Shown: positions 1-11,325 of the stretch, piece by piece
Numbering within the stretch: position 1 is the first letter of the stretch
Layout of the letters: the number at the start of each line of letters is the position of its first letter
Source of the DNA: Gnetum montanum
Taxonomy: Eukaryota; Streptophyta; Gnetopsida; Gnetales; Gnetaceae
Assembly (NCBI GenBank): GCA_015680685.1
Contig: MNCI01006555.1
Coordinates: 1,405,317 to 1,469,316, forward strand
Length of the DNA stretch: 64,000 bases
Reading direction: 5' to 3'
Program-made: the position numbers and the translations under genes
Notes under the pieces: generated by a model
Database searches by the model: none
Told to the model about the DNA's origin: nothing
What the model saw: only the letters and a program-made list of their open reading frames with translations

Positions 1-360
1 TAGAAATTCATGGATGCATGGATGACGTGGACTCATTGTTGGCTATACCAAAAGAACCATACCTTAGTATCAACATCATAACTTAAAGGTAAAAAAAAGA
101 AACATTAGCAATCAATGGAATACAGTTCATACCACCATTAGGAGGACTAATTAGGTGACAAATCAAACAAAATAAACAAACACACAAAGAAATGAAAGAG
201 TATAAATGATGTTGTAAAACAAAAACAAGAAAAGTTAAAGAAACTTGTAAAAAAAAATGTGTAAAACAAAAACTTAAAAGATAAAAAGATAAAACAATAA
301 ATTAAAAGGTGAAAAATTGGGAAAAAAAGTTGAAAAATTAAAGAAATAGAAAAATATTTA
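1..360. other. A-rich internal sequence of element G, no gene
   Basis: No coding region is recognisable here. The plus strand is very rich in adenine, with runs such as AAAAAAAGAAAC and many GTAAAACAAAAAC-like words. It lies downstream of the gag tail of the minus-strand element G, so it is probably the beginning of that element's pol-side spacer. Its true identity cannot be told because the rest of G is outside the window. Confidence 0.3.
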
Positions 361-2787
361 TTAATTCTGTGTTGTTAGAATGGAGGATACCCCCCATAGC
401 AAAATGGTTGAGCATGACTAGAATTAATAAATGGAAGGTTAGGATCCTTGCATGTTGGAAATATTGGGACCTAGTCATACTGACCCCATTGGGGTTCACA
501 CACTTGATTATAGTAACCATAGTGGGGCAATTTATAAGATGTAGTTTCCAGATAATGAGTTGACCCACTATGATAACTGGGACTGTTAGATGATATGCAA
601 GGATTAGGATGTCACCCTCCATGGCTATATTCATTGGGCCGTATGGTTGTTGGAGTGTTAAGTGGTGGCCTTGATGAGATAACATGAGGTGTTGGATTTG
701 AAGAGGAAGATGCACCATAGTGTTGGATTTGTGCTGAGTTGGCAGATGTAGTGGTTTTTGAACTATGGTGTCCCTTTCAACGATCACGTCTAAAGTAGGA
801 ATGCTTTTGATGTTGTGAAGGACCTCCATTGCTATTGGGAGTAGCAGCACAAGTAACATTTGCAGGTTGGTGTTGTGGTGCAAAAACTTTAGGAACAGTT
901 GCTGGTGACATAGAAGGAGAAAAAGGATGAGAATGTTGAAATTTCGGAGAAGTGTAATGTACATAAGGCAGTGGTTGTTTTGAGGACATGGGTTGATAAT
1001 ATTGAGGAGAATGATAATGCGGCTGTGATGTAGGAGGGGGTGAAGTATGAGAATATTGAGGTTGAGGAGAAGTGTAAGGCACATGAGGTGATGATCTTGT
1101 TGGAGAGGATATGGGTGGATAATACTAGGAAGAATGATAATGATGGGATGAGGTAGAGGATGCTAATCTTGTTGGAGAAACAGGGTGTTGAACATAATAA
1201 TAAGCATTTGGTGTTGGAACATATGAAGGGTATGGTGTAGTTGGTGGTGGCCTCTCCCATGACTGATGTTTTTGCCACTGTGGTTGAACTTGATATTTTT
1301 GTACAAAATCTGGATGTAACATTCCTCCCCAATGCTCATGTAAATGTAACAAAAATGGACATTGGCCTTTGGGGTGATCGTACAGATAGACGTTACATTG
1401 ATATGTGAAATTGGCAGTTGAGTTCTTATTCGTATGATCTTCTACCCTTTTTTTCGATTGTTGCGTGGTGTCTTATCCTATTTCTCGATTTGGCATAACT
1501 CTATCTCCAATAATATTGATATATTCCCCACACTTTTTATGCATCCATTCTAGCCTCTTATTGATCTTTTCCTCGATTTCATCTAATGATTTTTGTACTG
1601 GCAAAGATGGTTCTTCCTCCTTGAGATTGGCTGATTTCTCCTTTTTGTGATTATGGAACTTTGTTAAGTTGAGACTTTGGTCCCGTTGATGTTTTTTAAC
1701 ACTCTCCCATCTAGCCATTTCTCCTTCTTCTTTTGCTACCTGCTTAATAAGCTCTTGTAATTGATGGGTTCGTAGTTCATATAGTTGTCCTTAGACATAC
1801 ATCCCTAGGGTCTTTCTTGTTTTATCACGAAGCCCATCAATGATATGGTTCATTAGCCTTTCTTCAAAGAACTCATGGCCTGGATAGTTGTTTAACAGTG
1901 CATAATATCTTTCTAGGGCTGTGTCCAAGTTGTTCATGTTGTGCTTGTTTCCACTCTTGGATTTGTTTCCTCAAGGCCGACACTCTTGCACAGGTTTGAT
2001 ATCTTTCATTAAAGGCTTCTACCTTTATTGGCCAACATCATATTGAATTTGGTTTTAATGACCTATACCATACTTTTGCTTGGCCAACGAGTGTGAAAGG
2101 AAAGAGCTTAAGTTTTTACCACCCATTATCAATATTGTTCCATGTACATGCATCATAGAAGGCTTGTAAATGTTGATGCAGATCTAAGTCATAGCCTCCT
2201 AAGAAATTAGGGAAGTTTTTTAAATCGAGCCTGGGTAGACGACTCTCTTTACGATGCCTATGGGAGATTCAAATAGCCTCTTGTATAGGCGTTAGGCTCT
2301 TAGTTGCTAGCAGGGGTTCATCGTCATTAGGTAAGTTATGCTTTTGTGTGTTGGGACAATGTTGCCTTTGTTTATGTTGGCATTCTTAATTTTCTTTGTG
2401 GGCCCGATTTTTAGTTCTACGCCAATCCCTTGAAAGATAGTCATCCATGTCACAATCTGATGTTGAAGGAGTAGAGGAAGAGAGGGAACTGTAAAACTCG
2501 TTATGACTTTTGTAAGTCTTCCAATCATCCCCAAGTAAGTTCTTGTTAGTTATTGAGAAGGTCCTAGGCTTTTTGGGCCTCCTCGTTCTATGGGATGTCT
2601 CATCCTCACCAGAGGTGTCAGAGTTGTATGACAAGAGTCTTTGAGTATTGTTGGGGTGTTCATAAATGTAGGGGACTCTTGCATAAGGTTGAGTACTCCA
2701 ATATTCATCTTCATCATCAATTCTATTGGTTCTTCAATGAGTTTCCTCACTAGGTATGGCATTATCATAGTCTTGTAGGAGAGGCAT
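361..2787 (-). pseudogene. Degraded Ty3/gypsy gag, Athila-like (element G)
   Basis: Capsid-type gag of an LTR retrotransposon. The start ATG at 2787 opens with MPLLQDYDNA and an acidic N-terminus. It is followed by a Ser/Asp-rich stretch (around 2400-2630) and then a retrotransposon-gag core at about 1750-2250, where LFPFTLVGQAKVWYRSLKP is readable; this is the usual gag helix pattern. Below 1720 comes a long tail very rich in Pro, Gln, Ser and Tyr (about 360-1350). I found no clear zinc knuckle. Several frameshifts and in-frame stops make it a pseudogene: one stop lies 17 residues after the start, and there are others near 1790 and 780. It begins about 120 bases inside the PBS at 2909-2927, as expected for gag in this orientation. 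Protease and RT of this copy would lie left of the window. Confidence 0.75.
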
Positions 2788-2908
2788 GATTGTGAAATTG
2801 TGTGTGAATTTATATGTAACTTTTTATAATTATGTCTTGGTAAAAGATATATCATTAATTCCTGTACAGCGACCTTGTATGATATAACTAATCTAGATAA
2901 CTAGCACC

Positions 2909-2927
2909 ATCCTCGGCAATGGCGCCA
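2909..2927 (-). other. Primer-binding site, tRNA-Asp type (element G)
   Basis: Read on the minus strand the site is TGGCGCCATTGCCGAGGAT. It matches the complement of the 3' end of plant tRNA-Asp (TGGCGCCGTTGCCGGGGAT) at 17 of 19 positions. It sits one base inside the LTR edge, the normal place for priming minus-strand DNA synthesis. tRNA-Asp priming is common in plant Athila-type gypsy elements. Confidence 0.85.
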
Positions 2928-4025
2928 ATGATGAGTGACAAGGTGCCTCTACACTCAACCATACGAATACGAGCATTACACGTGCGATCCGGTCGAACTC
3001 CTCAAATGGACTAGTTGTGGCATCTAGATAGTTAGCCTTAGGTCGTAGTTCGTTGTCTTCCCATCTGGACTAGTATTAGCTTTGTCATGTATGGTTTAGT
3101 CCAGAGTGAGGTGTATGATGTGTTTCTATGCTAATGCTACTCCTAAAGACAATGGAAGATAATATTAACTAAGCTAAGAGAGAAAGGGTGAGAGAGAATC
3201 TAAGCTATTCTAAATGCGATGAGCATTTGTTTCTCGATCATCCGTACACATCTTGGACTTCGTGCATGACTACCATTGGGATTACCAAGTAGTCACACTT
3301 AAATGCTCGTAATCAAGTCATACTCATTCCGCGTTTAACAGGAGTTTAGGGTGAGAAGAGATTAACTAACAAAGAAGTAAATAAAAATGAATGATTTAAT
3401 TAAGCTAAGTGAATGCTGTAATGATGAGGTAATCTTGATCTTTATTTTCAGTCATGTACATGTCCAAGTACATCACACTCAAATAAAGATGCCGTACAAT
3501 TACAATCATCACACTGTAGGCATGCAATGGGGGAAAAGGGTTGAGAGGACTTAGTGACTAACTTACATTAACTATTCATTAACTAGGTTCTAATAGTTCC
3601 TAACACCAGTATCCATTACCACTTGCCACACACACCCTGAACTAGTGTAACGTTGCTAGGAGTACCAAACGCTACTCGTTACTGGGTTACCAAGCATTAC
3701 ACAAGTGCTGGAAGTAGTTGTACTGAATGCACTTAACTAGGAGAGTCAAGGGTTGAGAGAGATTGATTATCTAGGAAATAATTTAAACATTTAACAATAA
3801 TTAAATCCTATTTAGCTTAGTCCACATGCTGCAAGGTTTATTAGAAAGTTCATGTTTATTGCTGTACACAAATGTGTGCTCAGGTACAATTTGCTCGAGT
3901 AGAGATCTGTTCACATTAAGACTTCTACTACAGGCACATGGAATTTATTCTAACTCTGGAATGGTCAAACTGCTATAGTTTGGCTAAGGTCTAAGTCTAG
4001 ATCAAGAAACAAGGGAAAGCCGCCT

Positions 4026-4035
4026 CTTATTTATA
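4026..4035 (-). promoter_or_regulatory. TATA box of the element G LTR
   Basis: TATAAATAAG on the minus strand, about 97 bases from the start of the LTR. It is followed by a GC-richer stretch (AGGCGGC) where a transcript could start. Position and sequence fit an RNA polymerase II core promoter that divides U3 from R. Confidence 0.55.
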
Positions 4036-4049
4036 GATGTTGTGACAAG

Positions 4050-4125
4050 CCACGATATTGTGTATGTGATATCACGAGGGTGGACGCGATATCGTGGATG
4101 CGACATCGCATACGCGATATCGTGG
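4050..4125. repeat. Tandem CGATATCG palindromes in LTR U3
   Basis: Four or five degenerate copies of the near-palindrome GCGATATCGTGG, with variants such as GTGATATCACGA and GCGACATCGC, packed in 75 bases between the LTR edge and the TATA box. CpG and self-complementarity are far above the local background. A cis-regulatory or hairpin role is inference. Confidence 0.6.
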
Positions 4126-4137
4126 CTCATCAATAGT

Positions 4138-6020
4138 GAATGTAATATGGACATTTTTGATTATCCATCTATGTAAGCACTACCCCAAAGTATAATTTGA
4201 TACATCGGTCATCACATGAAGTGATCTAAACCAATATGGTGCTTGAAGAATGGGAGTTTCAACAAGCTTTTTATTTAATTATTGAAATGCTGATTCACAT
4301 GCAAGGGTCAAGATGAATGATGCATATTTCTTTGTCAATTCTACCAACTACTTGGCGATTTTGGAAAAATTCTCAATGAATCATCGGTAGTAGCTAGTAT
4401 GACCAAGGAATGATGAAACTTCTTTGATTGTTTTGGATTGATGGGTTATTCCTTGGATGAGCATTATTTTTTTAGGATCCACCTTGATTCCTTCTTTTGA
4501 AGAACATAAGATGGCCCTTTTGCCAATTGTACCAGAGGTTTTTTTTGACACATCTTTTCAACACCTTGCTCAAGATAGTCCAGGGCTTGCTCAAATGTAA
4601 CTTCATAATTAGAAAAATCATCCATAAAAACTTCTACCCCACCATTGATTTGTTGTGGAAAATGTTGAGAACTAATTATTGAAATGTGGTTGATGTATTG
4701 CATAGACTAAATGGCATCTATCGGTAGGCAAAAGTTCCCCAAGGACTTGTAAAAGTTGTCTTTGCCTAGTCCTTTGGTGCAATTCAAATTTGGTTATAGC
4801 CACTATAACCATCAAGAAAGTTGTAGTAGCTATGCCCCAAAATGGTGTCTAGCACTTGGTTGACAAAAGGCAATGGAAAATGATCCTTGAAAGTTGCCAT
4901 GTTGAGCAGTCGAAAGTCAATGCACACCTACCATTTTCCTCCTTTATTAGACATGATCATGAGTGGGCTGACCCACTCACTATTTGCGATAGGGTAGATG
5001 AATCCTACTTTGAGGAGTTGTTCAATATCTTCTTTGACAATCTATTTTAACTTGGGATTCAAATGCCACTACGGCTATCGTTTCGGCTTGATGGTAGGGT
5101 CGATGTATATCCTGTGTTGGCATATTCTTGGATTTATCCTAGTGAGCTTAGAATATGACCAACCAAAGGCTGCTGACCACTTTTCCATAAATTTTATCAA
5201 CTTTTGCTTCTTTTTTGTAGTGAGCTTGGCATTAATGATAACCAGCTTTCCATTTTTCAAAAATATGTACTCCATTCTAGCCGGTAGCCTTGTCAATTCA
5301 ACGACTCTTGTTTAAAATTGTTAGGAATTTCTAGCTCATCCCAATTGACATCATCATTTGCTCCTTTGGAGAGTTGGTGATGAACTTTCTTGAGTCAGTT
5401 CCATGCATAATGTATTGCTACTATTATCAACTATCAGCCATTGGCTGTCTTCTTATTTTGTGGTTGTTGCGTACAAACATCTTTGGATATTAGGTTCTGG
5501 TGCACACTGCTTGCATGCAAAAATAGATGTTTGCTTTACTGGCCATAACTTTTGCACACAATGGAACCCTAAATCATTATACGTGATACATGAAACTCTC
5601 TTCTTCTCGATCTTTCCAAATTCATTTTCTTTTGATATATCCAAGGAAAGATCTATAATGCCCATTTTGGCATCCACAGTACTTAGCCATGCCCTTCCCA
5701 TAATGATTGGAAAGTTCCCCTTGTAGTTCTCCACTTTAATTACTAGGAAATAAATAGGATATGACCACCCAAAAATGGTGGTGACAATGTCTTCAACTAG
5801 TCCCAATGGAACAGTGATGGATTGGTTCATCAGTTCCAACCAGATGTTGCTCTTCTTCAAAGGAGGAANTCATCAGTTCCAACCAGATGTTGCTCTTCTT
5901 CAAAGGAGGAAGGTTTCAGATTGTATACATCTTATGTGAGATTAGATTAACACTGGAACTAGAGTCAAGAAGAGCTTTTCAAGGCTCATTCCTAGAAATT
6001 TTCAAGTAAAATAGGGGACT
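4138..6020 (-). pseudogene. Athila-like protease and reverse transcriptase fragment (element F)
   Basis: Retroelement pol on the minus strand. The retropepsin active-site region is near 5945-5985, reading ALLDSSSSVNLI where D-x-G-A-S is expected, so the catalytic motif is damaged. The rest of protease follows (5453-5860, with GNFPIIMGRAWLS). RT begins around 5250. Motifs seen are FGWSY, then LDGYSGYNQ near 4860-4890, and the polymerase box VFMDDFS near 4620; the F-x-DD form is typical of Athila-type elements. The RNase H start (VMTDVSNY) near 4170 is cut by the LTR of element G. Many stops and frameshifts are present. A single N with a flanking 42-base duplication lies at 5869 inside the protease. 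Confidence 0.8.
5827..5911. other. Assembly join: single N flanked by a perfect 42-base duplication
   Basis: Bases 5827-5868 and 5870-5911 are identical and are separated by one N at 5869. This is what an unmerged contig overlap looks like, rather than a natural tandem duplication. It falls inside the protease of element F and adds an artificial break to that pseudogene. Confidence 0.85.
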
Positions 6021-6179
6021 TTTGAGATTAACTAATTTTCTGGGTAGGTTACTAGCTCGAATCCAATCGGATACAACATGTGTTAGCATTACAGTATGGA
6101 TTCAAGAGGGATTTCGATTTGAAGGGAACTCAAACAAAGAGGAAACAAAGGAAGGTGGAGGAGCAGGGTTATGATTGAA

Positions 6180-7008
6180 AAACAATTTATCAATGCCTAA
6201 GTCTTTTATAGAACATAGCTTCATTATGACTGGAATCGAATACTTTACCATGTGGGTTGAAGCTATTTTCCTAAGAAGGACAATGTTTGAACAAGTTTGT
6301 AAATTCATCCTAGACAACATAGTAGCCTATTTTGGCATACCCATGATCATAGTTACAAATAATGGACTACAATTTAGTAGGTAAGAAACAAAGGATTTCT
6401 ATCACAACCTAGACATTAAGCATTCCTTCTCATCACCTTATTACACTCAAGCCAATGGAGAAGTAGAAGTAAGTAACAAGGCCATCATCAACTTACTGAA
6501 GACTATGCTCAATAATAGCAAGCACAAATGATATTAGTGACTTGTCCATGCACAATGGGCCTATCAAATAACCTACCATACAACAATTGGTGTATCAGCT
6601 TATAGCCTAGTTTATGGTTATGAAGCTATTTTACCTCTTGAACTCCATGTACCATTACTTCAAGTAGCCCTATTCGACTTCATGAATGATGAATAGAGCA
6701 AGGAGTTGTAGACAATGGACTTGAACTCAGTGGAGGAGCAATGTGTATAAGCACTTTCTCACATTGAGCGATATCAAGAGAAGAAGAAATGGTAGCACCA
6801 CCATAACTTGATCAAGTGTAAGATCAAGGAAGATGACCTAGTTCTTGAAGCTATCTGTAAGCATGTAGATAAATTCTCAGCCAATTGAGAAAGGCCCTTC
6901 CTTGTCACTAGAGCTTATGATAATGGAGGATTTAGGTTTGCAGACATGGATGGAAATGAGTTGGCCAATCTAGTTAATCATTTCTATCTAAAGTCATATT
7001 ACATGTAG
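6180..7008 (+). pseudogene. Tat-type integrase C-terminal part (element H)
   Basis: Integrase catalytic core and C-terminal domain, which would insert the element's DNA. Recognisable are FIMTGIEYFTMWVEA (about 6215-6265), the second catalytic motif at about 6350 reading VTNNGLQF where VTDNGPQF is expected (Asp replaced by Asn), the region SSPYYTQANGEVE holding the third acidic residue (about 6433-6468), and the C-terminal block ending near YLKSYYM. The N-terminal HHCC finger and the first Asp are absent, cut off at the junction with element F. In-frame stops are frequent, one at a conserved Trp before ERPFLVT. It continues into the short tandem repeats at 7055, as the integrase of element B does. 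Confidence 0.85.
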
Positions 7009-7054
7009 CGTACAATGCCCTTTATAGTGAACATCAAGTAAGCTGACATAAATC

Positions 7055-7265
7055 TTTTGATGGCCTACTAAGGCCTTAAATTAGAACCATGGTCCACTAC
7101 AACCTTAAACTTGTAATATGACTTGCTGAGGCCTTAAACTAGTACCATGATCTACTATGACCTTAAAGTGGAAATATGACCTACTAGGGCCTTTAATCAG
7201 CAACATAGCTTACCATGGTCATAAACTGGTACCCTAGCTTACCATGGCCTTAAATTGGCAAATTT
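7055..7265 (+). repeat. GGCCTTAAA short tandem repeats after integrase (element H)
   Basis: About six degenerate units of 35-45 bases built on the pattern CCTACTAAGGCCTTAAACTNG with ACCATGGTCYACTA-like spacers. The same unit recurs at 16186-16562, 20185-20660, 29403-29482, 36005-36390, 37990-38085, 49155-49200 and 56955-57025, always at module borders of Tat elements. Confidence 0.75.
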
Positions 7266-8271
7266 TGTGTCTTGGGTAGCTTTGGTTTTGTTTGTCATCT
7301 CATCATGCTATATGGCATGTATGCATTGTAATGTTATAACATATTTTTTTTGATTGGTTTTCTTGTCCTTTTAAAGTTGTGTTTGTAGGATGAAGCCTAG
7401 AGCCATTACAAAGGTGTAACCCATCAAGGTAATAAGCCACCATGTGACCTTAATGTGTAAAATTTGGTGAGTTTGTCCTATTATGTTAAAAGTGCTTGTG
7501 AAATTTCCCTCCATCTAGCACCACTCCTTGATCGCAACCTTGTAGCTTGATTATGACATTCTATACCTTGAGCAATAGTGTTAACTAATGTCTGACATTC
7601 ATACATTCATAGTTGAGTGACATTTTTTGTCATGCTTCACCTACAAGTCCACTTGAATGTAACACATCTCATTTAGTGGAAAATGACTAAGTCCATCAAA
7701 CATATTGCATCTCATTTGATGGGATAACACCCAAGTTTGTTGATTGTAATGCAACTCATTCAAGAGAAAAACCATATCTAACTAGCCTTGGCAAGGAAAC
7801 CTAATGAAGTTTTCACAAAAAAAAAATGAGGATGCAAATTGCCAAGTCAAATGGCTAGTAAAGACCAATGGCTCCAAACATAAGGGAGAATTCCAATGGC
7901 TAAAGAAACCTTAGAGCAAAGTGTTAGTTACTCAAATGCATTTTCCAAGCGAACCACATTTCTAAAACATGAAGTGCATAACATTGCTTGCCTAATCTAC
8001 ATGTTACTACCATGTCGCAACCATGGGTTCAATAGTTGGAATTCATTGTTAGCCTCCATAAGCATATCCCTATGACCTCATTACCATCCATAATCATGTC
8101 CCTATGATCTCATTGTGATCTCATCATTGCAACCTTACTCCATCATCATGAGCACTCTTCGGCAAGGCTCGACACAACTAGATCAAGCATGGAGAGGGAA
8201 TGTTAGTGATGGATTTGTAGTAATGTTTTGTATTCTTTTTCAGTGCCTCTTAGGTTAATCCTCTAGACACC
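7266..8271 (+). other. 3' untranslated region of element H
   Basis: No coding signal. The last ~150 bases align with the matching region upstream of the shared LTR at 42968-44136 (reverse strand, about 44150-44260). The common words include ATCAAGCATGGAGAG and GTGATGGA. This identifies the stretch as the 3' leader to the polypurine tract. Confidence 0.5.
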
Positions 8272-8287
8272 AACATAGAGAAGCCAT
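8272..8287 (+). other. Polypurine tract before the LTR (element H)
   Basis: AACATAGAGAAGCCAT directly precedes the LTR start TGAAACACC. Element B has ACAAAGAGGGGCCAA in the same place before TAAAACACCC (minus strand, 15196-15211), and D has AACAAAGAGAAATCAA. The tract would prime plus-strand DNA synthesis. Confidence 0.6.
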
Positions 8288-8512
8288 TGAAACACCATCA
8301 ACATTTGCACGTTATAATCATCTTTCATCATATAGCCTTCAACCCATAAAACCTGAGGTAAAACTTCATTGTAAATGTGAAGATTGTAATTCATAAGGGA
8401 CAATCTCACATATTTCATACTTTTTGAGCTTAAAAAATGCCTCATAAGGGTCAAAGCCTCATCTCCTTAGTGGAAAAAGTTATGTACTATTTATATTTGG
8501 GCTTTGGGAGCA

Positions 8513-8528
8513 GGGGGGGGGGGGGGGG
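8513..8528 (+). repeat. G16 homopolymer
   Basis: Sixteen consecutive guanines inside the LTR of element H/A, the only long G run in the window. It is probably replication slippage. The length is likely to be unreliable in the assembly. Confidence 0.8.
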
Positions 8529-8599
8529 AGAAGGCCAAAAATGGAAATTTGATGGGTTTTGTAGGGGGTATACACTTTTCTACACTAGCAATACCTACA

Positions 8600-8880
8600 G
8601 GGGGTAGATCTCACCTACCCCCAATGTGGATGAATGTGGATCACCTATTCCTAATGTGGAAGGACCAACCTCAGTGTGGAAGGGTATAGTGGCATCTATT
8701 CTCAGCATGGAAACTTTACCCCCAATGTGAAAACTACATGCATTGTGTGGAGACTACATGCCCCCAGTGTAGAAGCCACATGTACTAGATTTCAACATTC
8801 CATGCACTACACCATTGATCATGCACTCTAGTGAGGATGGAAGAAGGCCCAGCATATAAGATCTACCTCAAGTGTAGATG
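8600..8880 (+). repeat. CAATGTGGATG motif cluster in the LTR
   Basis: At least eight degenerate copies of CCCARTGTGGAWG in 280 bases, examples being CCCCAATGTGGATG, CTCAGTGTGGAAGG and CCCCCAGTGTAGAAG. The same motif recurs in the leader of element A (CTAGTGTGGATG at about 10907) and throughout the array at 33890-35970. Confidence 0.65.
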
Positions 8881-9755
8881 GTGTGCCCTCGTTACTATTT
8901 ATAGCAAATGGAATGGCCATGGAGGTTTGGGACATTCCATACATAATAACCCCCCAAATTGGACACCCATCTCACTTGTATGTGGTAGAAATTTGTAGCC
9001 AATCTATAAGCTAAATTATAGCTATTTTTAGCCTAATCCATAGCCCAAAATCTATACAAATAAGCATCCAACACCATTTATAGGTTACATACTTTTTGAC
9101 ATCCACACTTTTGGTAATTCCATAATAGGGCATTTTCAAGCACTTAAGAGCTCTTGCAATCTCACATATTTGTAGTCTCTTGAATCCCAACATGAAAACC
9201 CTATGGCCTTGCAACACCTATTACCCCCTTTGGGATTTGTGAGCTTTTAGTCTCCATGTTACACTCTTGGGATTTTCAACCCCTAGTGTAAAGAACTTTG
9301 ATAGCCAAATCCCTCACACTTTTAAATCCCCCTAGCAGTAGCCAACGTTGTAAATCTACATCAATAGCAGAGAAGGTTTGATAGCATTAGAAGTGGTAGG
9401 AAATTTGGATCATGGAGTTGATTGCATTAGCTTTAATGGATTCTAAACCCTTGACAAAGTGAATCCCTTTTGCTCTTCCATGGGAAATTTTTGTGTACAC
9501 ATCCCTTGAACTTGTTCTTTATTTTTAAGAAAGTTTTAAAGTTTTAGTTTTATGTATAATTCATATTTTCTTTCTTGTTTTTAGATCTGCATTCCTTTTT
9601 TTGCATTATTCGTTTTGCATTCTGTAAGTCCTTGGGTGATATGCTAGATCATCCAAGGCACCTTGAATCCCATTTTTTGGAGATCCTAGGGATTCAAGGT
9701 TGAGGTTGCTACACCAAAACATTTGATTTTCTAGTGATTGATTTTTTTGGTTGCA

Positions 9756-10404
9756 ATAATTAATTTTGGCACCTAACCCACCTAAAATGTAAAAAAAATT
9801 TGCAGCAGTTTTGCAACCCAATTTGTAGCTAAAATTAAGGCCAAAACCTTTGATAAACCAATCTCAAACATCATTTTCTGGTTCCACCCCCTTGGCACTC
9901 ATACACTTTGGAATTTTTGCATTCAAGAGCTTTGAACACATACAAAGCTTCATGAATCCCTAGCATGGAACCTACATAGCCATTGTTACACTCCCTTGTA
10001 ACATCAACATTGTAGATCTGGTGCAAGGAGTAGCAAAGGTTCAAAAGCATTGGGTTTTGTGGAGCAATGGATTCCAAGCATCCATAGTAGTGAACCCCCT
10101 TGCTACCCTAGGCACATTTTTGCACACATTTCTTGAACCATTCTTTATTTCTTTTAAAATAATTTTACAGTTTTGTGTGTATGCAAGATAGATTTATTTG
10201 TTCCATTTTAGTGCATTTATTTTCTTAGATTTGCATTGCATTTTTATTTCTTCTACCCCTATTTTGCATTCTGTGAGTCTATGGGTGATTTGTCAGATCA
10301 TCTAGGTACCTTGAATTCCATTTTTCAGAGGCCTTGGAGATTCAAGGTTAAAGTTGTTGCATTGGGATTTTTGGTTTTCTAGCAATTGAATTTTTCAATT
10401 GCTA
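9756..10404 (+). repeat. Partial second LTR copy (5' LTR of element A)
   Basis: Bases 9870-10404 repeat about the last 650 bases of the LTR at 8288-9755, with shared words such as TTTTGCATTCTGT, TTGAAT, and GGTTTTCTAG near the end. The 114 bases before it (9756-9869) begin TTTTGGCAC, like the first bases of the primer-site region, and then differ. So either an LTR tail plus the start of the leader was duplicated in tandem, or a second LTR was truncated at its 5' side. Confidence 0.6.
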
Positions 10405-10412
10405 TAGGTTTT

Positions 10413-10430
10413 TGGCACTAGAAGAAGGGC
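10413..10430 (+). other. Primer-binding site, tRNA-Asn type (element A)
   Basis: TGGCACTAGAAGAAGGGC matches the complement of the plant tRNA-Asn 3' end (TGGCGCTAGAAGGAGGGC) at 16 of 18 positions; both differences are G to A. It lies 8 bases after the LTR end and about 900 bases before gag. Related sites occur at 42945-42962 (reverse strand) and 63286-63303. Confidence 0.75.
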
Positions 10431-11325
10431 ATCCATCCAATTTCTATGTATAAATTAGTTTTCCTTATTGCCAATGTTGGCTTTTGTTTTAAAAATCTAC
10501 AATTTTTACATTAAAACCTTTAAATTCCAATGCTGCCACTTTTAACCCCTTGCCACAAAAGTCCAACGTGGAAGTTTCAAGTGTTTGGGTTTTTGTAATT
10601 TTCACAGTGGTTGCTATGAAATTCAAAGCTAGTGTTGATTTACAATTTTAACTTTAACCCTTGTTGTTGCTAATATTTTCTTAGTTTTTCCAACCTTGGT
10701 GGATTTAACACCTAAATCCCCATCCCCCCTTGCTAAGAGAATTGGCAACTTCCTAAACTATCTTTTTGTGGAAAGTCAAAATTTCCACTTTTGGTTTCAA
10801 CCCCTCTCCCCACACCAATGTTGAAAGAAAATGTATAAGACCTCTCATCTTATCCCTTCTCTTTCCCCCTCCTAAATACAACGTAGGTGTAGCTAGGAAG
10901 CCTAGTGTGGATGAGCTTTGATATCATCCATTTTCCATTTTTAGTAAAGGGATATACCTCCTTAACAACCATCTTACTATTAATAGTAAATAACGTTCTT
11001 TAGCCATTTTTATCATTTTTAACCATTTCGTCCCTTTCTTTTCCCCTTGCTACACCTTAGTGTGGGTGTAGCTAGGAAGCTAGGAGTGGATAGAATGTGA
11101 TATCACCTATTTTTCATTTTTAGTAAAGGGTTATATCTTCCTTTGGTAGCCACTTACTATTTATAATATGTAAATTTTTTTTAGTCATTTGCTTCTTTCA
11201 ACCATTTTTAAATCCCACTTGTTGGAATTTGCACTTTATTTAATCTTTTACAACCTCATTTAGCCATTTTAGCACTTTTTACCACTTCTAGTCAATCAAC
11301 TGTACTGCCCCTCAACTTGACAAAC
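10431..11325 (+). other. 5' leader of element A with a ~180-bp tandem duplication
   Basis: This is a non-coding leader between the primer site and gag. Two diverged copies of about 180 bases lie head to tail at about 10857-11040 and 11041-11210. Both contain GGTGTAGCTAGGAAGC, a TAGTGTGGATG or GGAGTGGATAG motif, and TTTTTAGTAAAGGG. Packaging signals would be expected here, but none can be pointed to. Confidence 0.6.

Larger units (their letters stand above)
2929..4132 (-). repeat. 5' LTR of element G
   Basis: A 1204-bp LTR. Read in element orientation it begins TGATGAGCC and ends CTCATCA, a perfect 7-base terminal inverted repeat TGATGAG/CTCATCA. The PBS abuts its inner edge. A second copy of the same LTR family starts at 63760. 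The two share CTCAACCATACGAATACGAG and GATCCGGTCGAACTCC exactly but differ in between, partly by loss of CpG. Element-side U3 is short: a TATA box lies about 100 bases in. The outer edge joins element F inside its RNase H region; the base group after the LTR, ATAGT (4133-4137), is the candidate target duplication, whose partner is outside the window. Confidence 0.88.
8288..9755 (+). repeat. LTR between elements H and A (full copy)
   Basis: A 1468-bp LTR starting TGAAACACC and ending GGTTGCA. The left edge is set by the polypurine tract. The right edge is set by alignment to the ends of element B's LTRs (CGGTTGCA) and of the partial LTR copy at 9870-10404. It aligns with the LTR at 42968-44136 (reverse strand) over its first 180 bases. 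It carries a cluster of AATGTGGATG-like motifs (8600-8880), a G16 run and a conserved U5 block at 9624-9660. Two candidate TATA-like sites (8488-8495 and 8895-8904) are seen; neither is decisive. Confidence 0.75.

Noticed and set aside
338-1084. A 248-codon open frame on the minus strand
   Set aside because: Leu/His/Ile-rich translation of a low-complexity gag tail in the wrong frame. The Pro/Gln/Tyr-rich frame beside it is the one consistent with gag.
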